This document shows positions 7,990 through 15,502 of a stretch of DNA of 31,880 bases, piece by piece (within the stretch, counting starts at the first letter, position 1; the number at the start of each line of letters is the position of its first letter). The stretch spans positions 1 through 31,880 of the forward strand of contig JAZQAY010000105.1 in NCBI GenBank assembly GCA_045545455.1, read 5' to 3'. A model generated the notes under the pieces. The model had not been told where the DNA came from, did not search any database, and was given only the letters and a program-made list of their open reading frames with translations. Source of the DNA: RUG754 sp045545455. Its GTDB lineage: Bacteria; Bacillota; Clostridia; Peptostreptococcales; Anaerovoracaceae. Both the position numbers and the translations under genes were made by a program.

Positions 7990-9561
7990 ATGTATGATTT
8001 GATTCTTAAAAACTGCAAGATCATTGATGGCAGCGGCGATAAAGCATATATGGGCGATATAGCTATCCTGAATGGATCAATCGCAGAAATAGGGAACATA
8101 AATGGTGATTCAAAGGAAATAGCGGATTGTGAGGGCTTTATCGCAGCCCCGGGCTTCATTGATATACACAGTCATTCTGATATAACAGTAAAGGACCATC
8201 CTTTCTGCGAGAGCAGGATACTGCAGGGTGTCACGACAGAATTATGCGGGAACTGCGGAATATCAACCTTTCCTGTAAGTTCAGACCCGATAAAACGCCA
8301 ACAGCTTATTGAATACGTTGAGGATCTTGATTACGATTGGACAGATACAAAGGAGTTTCTGGATCGGGTAGAGGAACTGAGACCGAGTGTCAACTTCAGC
8401 ACCATGGTGGGCCATGGGTCCATAAGGATCGCGGCGATGGGCTTCGATGACAGGGTACCTGATAAAGAAGAAATGTCTTTAATGAAAGATATCCTTAGAA
8501 AAGCATTAGAACAGGGTGCATTCGGAATGACCAGCGGATTGATCTATCCTCCAGGTATATATTCCCAAAAGGAAGAACTTGAAGAACTGGCTGAAGTTTT
8601 ACCCGAATATGGAGCTTTTTATGCAACTCACATGAGAGATGAGGGGGATGGACTCATAGATTCTGTAAAAGAAACTATTGAACTTGCGATCAACTCAGGC
8701 GCTTCTGTTGAGATCTCACATTTCAAGGCACTTGGGTCCAGGAACTGGCACTCTAAAGTTATGGAGGCTGTTAAGCTAATAGAAGAGGCAAGAGCCAATG
8801 GTATCGACATCACATGTGATCAGTATCCATATACTGCAACAGCTACGACTCTTGACTCGAATATTCCTCCATGGGCTTTTGAAGGTGGAGTTTCAGCGGT
8901 CATTTCAAGACTCAATGATCCTGAAACCAGAGCGAAAATAAAGGAAGAATTAAACGTCACTCATAAAGACAGATGGGATAAGATACATATTTCATATGTA
9001 AATACAAAAGAGAATCAGAAGTTTGTAGGTAAAAGTTTAGCCATGATATCTGATGAAGATGGGCGTGATCCTGCAGACGTGCTTTTTGATCTTATAGTTG
9101 AAGAACGATCCAGAGTAGGACAGATTGAATTCGCAATTTGCGAAGAAGATGTAAAATATATCATGAGAAAGCCATATGTGATTGTAGGCTCTGATGGAAC
9201 AGCACACGGTCTTGATTATGAAGCTCAGCCTCATCCGAGAGAGTTCGGGACATTTCCCAGAGTATTATCTGAATATGCTATTGGCCAGGGACTGTTTCCT
9301 CTTGAAGAGGGTATAAGAAAAATGACATCTATGCCCGCTGAACGCATCGGCCTGAAAAAACGCGGGATGCTGAAAAAGGGGTACCATGCGGATATAGTAG
9401 TATTCGATCCGGGCACTTTAAAGGACACACCAACATATGAAAAGCCTATAGCAGCTTGCCAAGGGATAAAGCTGGTTTATGTAAATGGTATTTTAACAGC
9501 TAAAGATGGCATGCACACCGGAGCAAGAGCCGGCGAAATACTCAGGAGGGGTCAGATCTGA
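7990..9561 (+). CDS. N-acyl-D-amino-acid deacylase (D-aminoacylase), amidohydrolase family
   Basis: This 523-residue metal-dependent amidohydrolase releases carboxylate and a free D-amino acid from N-acyl-D-amino acids. Visible features are the strand motif GFIDIHSHSD (His60, His62), the Cys ligand region ELCGNCG typical of D-aminoacylases, ATHMRDEG, EISHFKA, the catalytic Asp in VGSDG, and the C-terminal composite beta domain (ADIVVFDP). Length fits the family (about 480-530). ATG 7990 follows AAGAGGTATGAACT. It sits between the peptide importer and a PLP enzyme acting on D-amino acids, which supports the D-specific call over dihydropyrimidinase-like alternatives. Likely cytoplasmic; no signal peptide. 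Confidence 0.88.
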   Translation: MYDLILKNCKIIDGSGDKAYMGDIAILNGSIAEIGNINGDSKEIADCEGFIAAPGFIDIHSHSDITVKDHPFCESRILQGVTTELCGNCGISTFPVSSDPIKRQQLIEYVEDLDYDWTDTKEFLDRVEELRPSVNFSTMVGHGSIRIAAMGFDDRVPDKEEMSLMKDILRKALEQGAFGMTSGLIYPPGIYSQKEELEELAEVLPEYGAFYATHMRDEGDGLIDSVKETIELAINSGASVEISHFKALGSRNWHSKVMEAVKLIEEARANGIDITCDQYPYTATATTLDSNIPPWAFEGGVSAVISRLNDPETRAKIKEELNVTHKDRWDKIHISYVNTKENQKFVGKSLAMISDEDGRDPADVLFDLIVEERSRVGQIEFAICEEDVKYIMRKPYVIVGSDGTAHGLDYEAQPHPREFGTFPRVLSEYAIGQGLFPLEEGIRKMTSMPAERIGLKKRGMLKKGYHADIVVFDPGTLKDTPTYEKPIAACQGIKLVYVNGILTAKDGMHTGARAGEILRRGQI

Positions 9562-9633
9562 GAGTTTATTCCATATTTTAAAACTTTGGTTCATATAAAT
9601 GATCAGCACTGGGAAAACAAAAAGGAGAAAAAG

Positions 9634-10656
9634 ATGAGTTTTGGAGTAAATAAACTGAATATACTTTATGAGACACCTATTGAATATATGCCTTCAGTAA
9701 GCAGGGAACTTGGAATAGAATTCTATCTGAAGAGAGATGATCTGACTCCCCTGGGCGCAGGAGGAAACAAACTGAGAAAACTGGAATATCTGGTGCAGGA
9801 TGCCATGGATAAGGGCGCTACAATGTTGATCACAGTTGGCGGCGGCCAGACAAATCACGGAAGGCAGACTGCTGCCATGGCAGCAAGATATGGTATGAAA
9901 TGTGCAATAATCGCTGTGGATGAATATCCGGGAGAGCTGAGCGCAAACATGCTTTTGGACAGACTCTTCGGCTGCGAACTATATATTGCTAAGCCTGATG
10001 GACGTAAGGGCACAGAACAGCTGGACGAACTGGTTAAAAAGGTGACTGCAGAACATGAAGCCATGGGCGAGAAGGTATACTTTATACCAATGGGAGGATC
10101 CAACGTGCTTGGAGCCCTTGGATACTACGACTGTGCATTGGAATTGGATCGCCAGGCAAAGTATATGGGACTTGAAGATGCCAGAGTTATTGATACTGTG
10201 GGATCCATGGGTACATATGCAGGCCTGTACTGCGGTCTTAAAGACTTAAGATCCACTCTTAGGCTGACAGGTATAGCCATAATGCCCTTCAGTGAAAAGA
10301 GCATTGCAAGGCTGATAGATTATCTGAAAGAAGTTAAAGATACATATAGTATCGATATAGAGATCGACCCGAGGGATGTGGATCTTGAGACAGATTACGT
10401 AAGAGGTGGTTATAACATGGAATCACCTGAAGTGAGAGCAGCTATCGAGCTTATGGCATCAAAGGAGGGAATCCTTCTGGATCCATGTTATACTGGGAAG
10501 GCCTTCGCTGGCATCATAGATATGGTAAATGCCGGAAATATCAAAAAAGGCGAAAAGGTGATATTCATCCATACTGGAGGAATGCCTGGACTATATACCC
10601 CTCATCACAGGGTGGAGTTCGAAAAGAAATTGATGAGCGGAGTCCACGTATTTTAA
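9634..10656 (+). CDS. D-cysteine desulfhydrase / ACC deaminase family PLP enzyme
   Basis: This 340-residue fold-type II PLP enzyme has the Schiff-base Lys46 in GAGGNKLRKLEYL, substrate-loop residues GGGQTNHGRQTAAMAA, and the C-terminal HTGGMPGLY typical of DcyD/ACC-deaminase proteins. The family eliminates ammonia from D-cysteine, beta-chloro-D-alanine, D-serine or ACC, giving a keto acid. Its position after the D-aminoacylase suggests it degrades the released D-amino acid. AAAGGAG sits 7 nt before ATG 9634; in-frame upstream codons lack a ribosome binding site. Exact substrate cannot be assigned; D-cysteine desulfhydrase versus a D-amino-acid ammonia-lyase remains open. Confidence 0.85.
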   Translation: MSFGVNKLNILYETPIEYMPSVSRELGIEFYLKRDDLTPLGAGGNKLRKLEYLVQDAMDKGATMLITVGGGQTNHGRQTAAMAARYGMKCAIIAVDEYPGELSANMLLDRLFGCELYIAKPDGRKGTEQLDELVKKVTAEHEAMGEKVYFIPMGGSNVLGALGYYDCALELDRQAKYMGLEDARVIDTVGSMGTYAGLYCGLKDLRSTLRLTGIAIMPFSEKSIARLIDYLKEVKDTYSIDIEIDPRDVDLETDYVRGGYNMESPEVRAAIELMASKEGILLDPCYTGKAFAGIIDMVNAGNIKKGEKVIFIHTGGMPGLYTPHHRVEFEKKLMSGVHVF

Positions 10657-10672
10657 TAATTTATAACAAAAT

Positions 10673-10712
10673 AAATGCAGTTACAGATATAAATCTGTTA
10701 ACTGCATTTTTT
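10673..10712. terminator. Convergent terminator between the PLP enzyme and histidine kinase genes
   Basis: AAATGCAGTT-a-CAGAT (10673-10688) pairs with ATCTG-TTAACTGCATTT (10693-10709), followed by more T residues. It lies between two converging genes and probably acts in both directions. Confidence 0.8.
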
Positions 10713-10735
10713 GTAGTAAAAAGTGGATGGTATTC

Positions 10736-12529
10736 TTAATCAGAAATAGGAAGTGTGAAATAGAAGCAGACGTTGCCATCATTATCACTCACACCATAGT
10801 CACTTTGATGCAGTTCCAGTATCCTGGAACAAATAGCAAGACCAATCCCGGAGCTTTGAGAAGTCTGACTGTCTGTCTTGTGATCACCCTTGCTGAATTG
10901 CTCCCATATACGGCCGGGATCTTTAATATTGAGAGAGCCTTTATTGACAATACTTATCCTGATGGCGTTCCCATCGATCTGCTTCAGTGAGATGCGTATC
11001 GGGCTGTCAGGCTCCGAATACTTATAAGCATTGCTGAGAAAGTTGACAATGACCTGTGATATTCTTTCGGGATCTGCAAGGACGTTATATGTGTTTTCGT
11101 AATCCTTTATTATAGTCTTCGGGGTCGTAGATGAATAGTCATATGTGGAAGCAATGTCATCAATAAGGTCATTGATACAGAATTTTTTAGGGTCAAAGGT
11201 ATAGTAACCGCTTTCCAGCTGAGAAAGTGTGATGACTTCGTTGACCATGTTTGAAAGACGGCGGCTCTGCTCAACGATCACATCGGAATAATAGGAAGGA
11301 TCCTTTTCGTTCAGTCCATCGCTCAAGATAGATCCTGCAGAAGAAATGATATTCAGGGGTGTTTTGAACTCGTGCGCCATTTCTGTCAGCAGATCCTTGA
11401 AGCGTTTCTCGTTTTTGGCATGAAGTTCCACCTGATCGGTGAGTTTATCGTTCATATCCTGTATGTCAGATAGCGCTTTATCCATATTCAAAGCGATATT
11501 ATTCAGGCTTTTTTCAAGGTCACCAAGTTCATCATTCGTCTTCAGTTCTGTACTTGTGGAGAAATCCTGAGATGCGATCTTTTGGGCCTTTTTATCAAGA
11601 TAAACCAAAGGTCTGGTAATATGCTTTGAAAGATAGTAACTGACAAACAGCATCATGATAAGGGAAAGCACATATAATACCAGATTGCTGTACTTAAGCT
11701 GATAATAACTGACAGGTGAATTATCAATATACTTAGCAGTAAAGAAATAGTAGCTTTCAGTGCCTAAATCCAGCTGATCTGAAACAACTTCATATTTAGC
11801 AGGTATCAGTTCATTTTTTTTATGATTTAAATAAGTGTCATGACTTGAAGAGCCTGACAGAAATTCCCAGGCCAATAGTTCAAACAACTCTGTAGAATCA
11901 GTATGCAACTGAGAAGAAAGTGATATGTTTGAGACTGAGACAGGATATCCTGAAATATGTTCACTGAAACTGACCGCTGAAGACTCATTCTTTTGCCACT
12001 GGATAACGTTTGAAAGGCTTTTTAATGATTTTCCGTCAAAGGAAAAGACGAGCGGAAGATACAGATCGGAATTCCATAATCTTACAGAATAGGATGAAAA
12101 GTATTTATCACTTTTAAGACTGCTGAATGAATCAGTGGGATATTCGTCCGGATCTATAATTACACGAACGATTCTGTCATCGTCAGTTCGAATGGATATA
12201 GTTGAAAGAAGCTGTTCGTAATGGAAAGCCTTCAAGTTATTATCCTCATCAAGTATGATAAAAGGACATTCAATTTCTTTGAAGATGCTGCGTGACAGTT
12301 CATCCGATGAATAAGAGCCTAATAGTGCATTTGTATAGTCTTGCTCTGCTGTTTTCAGTGTTTTTTCGGCAGAGCGGATACTGTTATGCTGATATAAGGA
12401 TGAAAGAATATTTGTCTGGAATAAAAATTCAAAGAGAAAGCAGCCTGTCATCAAAATGATGGTAAGCAGAAACGTTTTAAGGAATATGCTGTTTAAGTGA
12501 AGTTTATTGACGAATCTGTGCTCTTTCAT
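10736..12529 (-). CDS. Membrane sensor histidine kinase
   Basis: This 597-residue two-component sensor has a short cytoplasmic start, membrane helix 1 (about 16-36), an extracytoplasmic domain of about 240 residues with no motif I recognise, membrane helix 2 (about 280-302), a HAMP linker ('KHITRPLVYLDKKAQKIASQD'-like), a HisKA box with phospho-acceptor His386 in EMAHEFKTPLN, and an ATPase domain (N box FLSNAYKYS, IWEQFSKGD, SSGIGLAICSRIL). It is 2 bp downstream of its response regulator gene, with which it forms an operon. The ligand is unknown; proximity to the D-amino-acid cluster is suggestive only. Confidence 0.92.
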   Translation of the reverse strand: MKEHRFVNKLHLNSIFLKTFLLTIILMTGCFLFEFLFQTNILSSLYQHNSIRSAEKTLKTAEQDYTNALLGSYSSDELSRSIFKEIECPFIILDEDNNLKAFHYEQLLSTISIRTDDDRIVRVIIDPDEYPTDSFSSLKSDKYFSSYSVRLWNSDLYLPLVFSFDGKSLKSLSNVIQWQKNESSAVSFSEHISGYPVSVSNISLSSQLHTDSTELFELLAWEFLSGSSSHDTYLNHKKNELIPAKYEVVSDQLDLGTESYYFFTAKYIDNSPVSYYQLKYSNLVLYVLSLIMMLFVSYYLSKHITRPLVYLDKKAQKIASQDFSTSTELKTNDELGDLEKSLNNIALNMDKALSDIQDMNDKLTDQVELHAKNEKRFKDLLTEMAHEFKTPLNIISSAGSILSDGLNEKDPSYYSDVIVEQSRRLSNMVNEVITLSQLESGYYTFDPKKFCINDLIDDIASTYDYSSTTPKTIIKDYENTYNVLADPERISQVIVNFLSNAYKYSEPDSPIRISLKQIDGNAIRISIVNKGSLNIKDPGRIWEQFSKGDHKTDSQTSQSSGIGLAICSRILELHQSDYGVSDNDGNVCFYFTLPISD

Positions 12530-12531
12530 GA

Positions 12532-13191
12532 TCAGTAATCAAATCTATATCCCCTGGAGAAAACGGTGGAAATGGCTTTACCTTCAGTACCGAGTTTTTT
12601 TCTCAGATTCTTTATGTGAGTATCCACAATACGAGGATCCTTCTCATCAGAATCTGTCCATACACATGATATTATGTCCTCTCTTGAAAATACTTTTTTG
12701 GGATTTTTCATGAGTAGTTTCAGAATGAGAAATTCACGAAGGGTAAGACTGATCTCGCGGTCTCCACAGTGCACTTCTGCAGCTTCCAGATCAATAGTTA
12801 TTCCGGCCAGTTTAATAATGGACGAATTAGGTACAAGCCTCTCGAACATCCTGTTTACCTTCGCCACTATCAGTTTCGGATTGGCATCTTTAACGATATA
12901 GTCATCACCACCTGCGTCATAGGCTTCCATTGCACTTAGGTTTTGCTGGAGAGCGGTCAGGAAAACAATGGGGACATCCGATATTGCTCTGAACTTCTTG
13001 CAAACCTGGATACCATCCTCATCTGGCATAAGGATGTCCAAAAGGATCAGATCGATCTTGTGCTCCTGAAATACTTTCATAGCCTCTGAACCAGAAGCTG
13101 CTTCGTACACAACATATCCGTTGGCCTTGAAATAAACACCAATAAATTCTCTCAATGTGGATTCATCATCTACTATAAGAATTGTCCTCAT
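12532..13191 (-). CDS. OmpR/PhoB-family response regulator
   Basis: This 219-residue protein has an N-terminal receiver domain with the acidic pair DD (8-9), phospho-acceptor Asp52 (LLLDILMP-like strand) and Thr in FLTA. The conserved Lys lies in YIVKDANP, where the usual following Pro is replaced by Asp. The C-terminal winged helix (about 125-219) includes LTLREFLILKLLM, VDTHIKNLRKKLG and FSRGYRFDY. Strong AAGGAGATC lies upstream of the ATG. It is the partner of the adjacent kinase and would bind DNA as a phosphorylated dimer. Target genes cannot be deduced here. Confidence 0.93.
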   Translation of the reverse strand: MRTILIVDDESTLREFIGVYFKANGYVVYEAASGSEAMKVFQEHKIDLILLDILMPDEDGIQVCKKFRAISDVPIVFLTALQQNLSAMEAYDAGGDDYIVKDANPKLIVAKVNRMFERLVPNSSIIKLAGITIDLEAAEVHCGDREISLTLREFLILKLLMKNPKKVFSREDIISCVWTDSDEKDPRIVDTHIKNLRKKLGTEGKAISTVFSRGYRFDY

Positions 13192-13350
13192 CTTTTGGAT
13201 CTCCTTATGAACAAACGGTATCTTTTATAAGTATAATATACAACATTTTAGCAGTGTTAGTCTACTAAAAAAACAATAGAACGATATAAAAACCACACAA
13301 AAAATACATATCTTTATAATTTGAATGGAAATGAAACTGCATTCCTTCGT
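13192..13350. other. Intergenic region between the response regulator and the IME boundary
   Basis: This AT-rich stretch holds the response regulator's leader and probable minus-strand promoter (candidate -10 elements around 13238-13250). There is no integrase or fragment of one, although a tRNA-end copy follows at 13351. That absence matters for the island history. Confidence 0.45.
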
Positions 13351-13369
13351 TGGCGGAGACGGTGGGATT
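13351..13369 (-). repeat. tRNA-Ser 3'-end copy 3 (distal att site of the IME)
   Basis: TGGCGGAGACGGTGGGATT is identical to the first 19 plus-strand bases of the intact tRNA-Ser at 19151. Together they bracket the 5.8-kb element carrying the integrase. Unlike copy 2, the T-loop continuation CGAA is displaced about 120 bp by an insert. Confidence 0.8.
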
Positions 13370-13489
13370 AGCCGTAGGCTTAAACCATTCAGGCTGTGCC
13401 ATCGGCTTGCCTTCATGGTAAGCCTTGGCATCCGGCTATCCGCCGCTCTGACTGCACTAATGCTTGCCAATCGCAGGGATAGGTCAGGA
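13370..13489. other. Hairpin insert splitting att copy 3
   Basis: Aligning copies 2 and 3 shows GGGATT directly joined to CGAAGTA at 414/415 but separated by 120 bp here (13369/13490). The insert has a long imperfect stem: TGCCA (13397-13401) plus GGCTTGCC (13404-13411) against GGTAAGCC (13417-13424) plus TGGCA (13426-13430). It shares CATTCAGGC and CCATCGGCT with the insert at 203-357. An open frame crosses it but has no credible ribosome binding site. Confidence 0.5.
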
Positions 13490-13575
13490 CGAAGTAATAA
13501 AGTAAAACTCAAAACACTATTGAAATAAGGAGGTCTGACACGCCGTCCGTGTTTTGTACCAGGGGTGTACCCAGA
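13490..13575 (+). repeat. 86-bp element left end, copy 2
   Basis: This is the counterpart of 415-500 (82 of 86 identical). It contains the ACACG-ccgtc-CGTGT hairpin and TGTACCAG (13555-13562) plus TGTACCCA (13566-13573), 11 bp apart. It marks the inner left end of the IME. Confidence 0.75.
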
Positions 13576-13584
13576 ATTGTTTAT

Positions 13585-13656
13585 CTAGTGGGAACTAAGA
13601 TATTCTTCGACTATCTTTTTCTCTCGTTTTGTAAGGCTGGCAATTATATCATCCAT
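13585..13656 (-). CDS. Possible 23-residue peptide or remnant at the IME left end
   Basis: A short minus-strand frame from ATG (13654-13656) to TAG (13585-13587) encodes MDDIIASLTKREKKIVEEYL plus three residues. Its charged helical look resembles the C-terminus of a larger regulator rather than random sequence. Translation upstream reaches a stop after a few more residues and no clear ribosome binding site is seen. I do not recognise it. It may be the tail of a lost regulator or excisionase, or simply chance. Confidence 0.25.
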   Translation of the reverse strand: MDDIIASLTKREKKIVEEYLSSH

Positions 13657-13797
13657 TTTCTCTGTATCAAGATATATTAGAATTACCAATAATAATTAAT
13701 AATATGCGCAAAGATATGGGAGTTAATGCACCTTTGATTAATCATTAATCATCTTGTGATTCTAAGAGATTGTATGTTGATAACTAATAATTGAAGT

Positions 13798-13826
13798 CAG
13801 GATCAATAAGATCCTGGCTTTTTTTA
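13798..13826 (+). terminator. Intrinsic terminator upstream of the iteron region
   Basis: CAGGATC (13798-13804), loop aataa, GATCCTG (13810-13816), then GC and seven T residues. There is no clear gene immediately upstream; it may end a small transcript from the left end of the IME or insulate the replication genes. Confidence 0.7.
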
Positions 13827-13912
13827 TTTTTTTGCAAAAAAATCAAATTCGCAGGAACAATTTCCCAATATTTGTGTCGTTGGTTAGTAGACAGGCATTT
13901 TTAAATTACGCT

Positions 13913-13986
13913 ATGACGACAATGACAGTGATGACGCAGATATCTTCTGTGTAAACAAAGAGCGTCATCGCCGTCATCTGCGTCAT
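13913..13986. repeat. Two inverted triplets of 9-bp iterons (ATGACGnnn)
   Basis: Three head-to-tail units on the plus strand start at 13913, 13922 and 13931 (ATGACGACA, ATGACAGTG, ATGACGCAG). Three on the minus strand have CGTCAT at 13963, 13972 and 13981, also 9 bp apart. The triplets face each other around a 23-bp centre. The array ends about 35 bp before the ATG of a replication-helicase-like gene. It is a candidate origin of replication or initiator operator. Confidence 0.65.
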
Positions 13987-14021
13987 AATAATCAATTGTT
14001 ACAGAAAGGAGGTGAAATGCT

Positions 14022-15023
14022 ATGAGTAACAATTTAGAGATCATAAGAGCTGAAGACCTGTTCTTCAATCCTACACCGCCGGATGGAAGGGATAGCATAG
14101 TAGAGGACATGATCCCCCAAGGACTGACATTACTGTCGGGAGATCCCAAGTCATGTAAGAGTTGGATGATGCTGGATCTTTGCTTCGCTGTCACTTCAGG
14201 TGATTTCTTTCTCGGGAAACCTACCAAACAATGCAGTGTTGCATACTTTGCCCTGGAAGATTCTCCGAAGAGACTTCAGGATAGAATGTTCCTTCTGAAA
14301 AAAGAACCGGCACAGGGTCTGTATTTCGTGACCAAATGCCGGGGATTGAATGAAGGACTCCTGGAAGACTTTGATGAGATCCTTGAAACTGATCCCGGTG
14401 TGATGCTCATCATAATAGACACCCTGCAAAGGATCAGAGGAATCGATGCGGCTCCAGCCAATGCCAGCCAGTACAGCAAAGATGACGATGTGTTGTCAAA
14501 ACTGAAAGCGTATGCAGATGACCACAACATTGCTATTCTGGTCGTCCATCACAACCGTAAACTGAAGGATAAAGATAATCCACTCAATGAAGTTCTCGGA
14601 TCTACTGCGATGAGCGGAGTACCGGACATGATACTCAAACTGAACAAAGACAGGACTCGCATTGACGGCGAGCTCCTTTCAGTTGGAAGAGACAGCCCTC
14701 AGTGGAAGATGATCCTGAGATTTGAAAACTACCAGTGGCATGTAATGGACACCATTTCGGAAGAGCAGCTTGCAAAGGAAAGCATTCCTGAAATCCTTTA
14801 TACGATAGCAACGTTCATAAAAGGCATGGGAGTGTGGGAAGGAACTATGACTCAACTCTTGGAAGCGGTAGGGGAGAAGAATATGTCTTCCAGTGCGCTG
14901 AGTTCATATATCAACAAGTATTACTATACTGTTTTCTTCCCGGAGGGAATAAGAAAGGAATACCGCAAGACTGCAGCAGAAAGAATACACATATTTAAGT
15001 ATGTAGAAGAAGTAGAAGAATGA
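14022..15023 (+). CDS. RepA-like AAA_25 family ATPase (IME replicative helicase candidate)
   Basis: This 333-residue cytoplasmic ATPase of the RecA-like RepA/AAA_25 group encodes plasmid- or IME-type hexameric helicases. A P-loop-like GDPKSCKS spans residues 40-47, Walker B is LIIIDTLQRI, the sensor region ILVVHHNRK, and the C-terminal part (about 250-330) looks like a winged-helix domain. The P-loop has Cys45 where the canonical GxxxxGK[ST] has Gly (codon TGT versus GGT). An excellent AAGGAGGTGA precedes ATG 14022, and its stop overlaps the leader of the next gene. The iteron array upstream supports a replication role. I cannot exclude a non-replicative phage-like ATPase. Confidence 0.75.
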   Translation: MSNNLEIIRAEDLFFNPTPPDGRDSIVEDMIPQGLTLLSGDPKSCKSWMMLDLCFAVTSGDFFLGKPTKQCSVAYFALEDSPKRLQDRMFLLKKEPAQGLYFVTKCRGLNEGLLEDFDEILETDPGVMLIIIDTLQRIRGIDAAPANASQYSKDDDVLSKLKAYADDHNIAILVVHHNRKLKDKDNPLNEVLGSTAMSGVPDMILKLNKDRTRIDGELLSVGRDSPQWKMILRFENYQWHVMDTISEEQLAKESIPEILYTIATFIKGMGVWEGTMTQLLEAVGEKNMSSSALSSYINKYYYTVFFPEGIRKEYRKTAAERIHIFKYVEEVEE

Positions 15024-15037
15024 AAGGAGGGGTTATG

Positions 15038-15214
15038 ATGCGAGAAATACCAACACCGATAAAAACGATCAGGCTGAAATGTCTCGACTGCTGTAATGAT
15101 GATTATACAGAAGTCAGAGAGTGTTCCATCGTAAGGTGTCCGAACTGGCCTTACAGAATGGGAAAGAGACCTGACGAAGAAACCATAAAAGAATTCCTTG
15201 AACACCGCAGATAG
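15038..15214 (+). CDS. Small Cys-rich (putative zinc-binding) mobile-element protein
   Basis: This 58-residue protein has the pattern KTIRLKCLDCCNDDYTEVREC followed by IVRCPNWPYRMGKRP. The Cys spacing (CxxCC...C...C) and the ending 'CPxxPYRxGKRP' resemble small zinc-ribbon-like proteins seen often in clostridial integrative elements and phages. AAAGGAGGGG (15023-15032) fits ATG 15038 or 15035; an ATG at 15020 overlapping the previous stop is unlikely. It is cotranscribed with the AAA ATPase and followed by a terminator. Function unknown; nucleic-acid binding is inferred from the Cys content only. Confidence 0.7.
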   Translation: MREIPTPIKTIRLKCLDCCNDDYTEVRECSIVRCPNWPYRMGKRPDEETIKEFLEHRR

Positions 15215-15227
15215 CTAGGTGTTTTTT
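15201..15227 (+). terminator. Terminator overlapping the end of the Cys-rich gene
   Basis: AACACC (15201-15206) and GGTGTT (15218-15223) form a 6-bp stem followed by T residues. The left arm lies inside the last codons. It ends the helicase operon before the relaxase region. Confidence 0.65.
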
Positions 15228-15243
15228 TATTTGAAAAGTAAAA

Positions 15244-15461
15244 GTCGATATATTTATCGACCAGCTGTTATTACCCCTTTGTAATTCGAAAATACCGAGC
15301 TAGCCAGGGGGTAAATCAATAAGAATGCCTGTTTTCACAGTTTTGCCAAAGGACATATGTCTACGCAGACTAAACAATCATACCACACAACAGGCCTCGC
15401 CGATTGAGAGCGAAATACACCCATCGCACAAACCTAACGGTTCGTTCAATGTGTATTTCGC
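15244..15461. other. Candidate oriT: cluster of inverted repeats before the relaxase gene
   Basis: This gene-free stretch holds GTCGATA-tatt-TATCGAC (15244-15261), TTACCCC (15271-15277) with GGGGTAA (15308-15314), the palindrome GACATATGTC (15352-15361), and GCGAAATACAC (15410-15420) with GTGTATTTCGC (15451-15461) enclosing AACC-taac-GGTT (15431-15442). Dense inverted repeats just upstream of a relaxase gene are typical of oriT. I could not identify a specific nic site. Confidence 0.5.
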
Positions 15462-15502
15462 CTCGCAGGGGCGGCCGCCGACATCAGAAAGGAGGCGAGA
15501 AA

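Noticed and set aside
15404..15502. N-terminal extension of the relaxase
   Set aside because: It is encoded by the inverted-repeat region and AAGGAGG lies 7 nt before ATG 15503.
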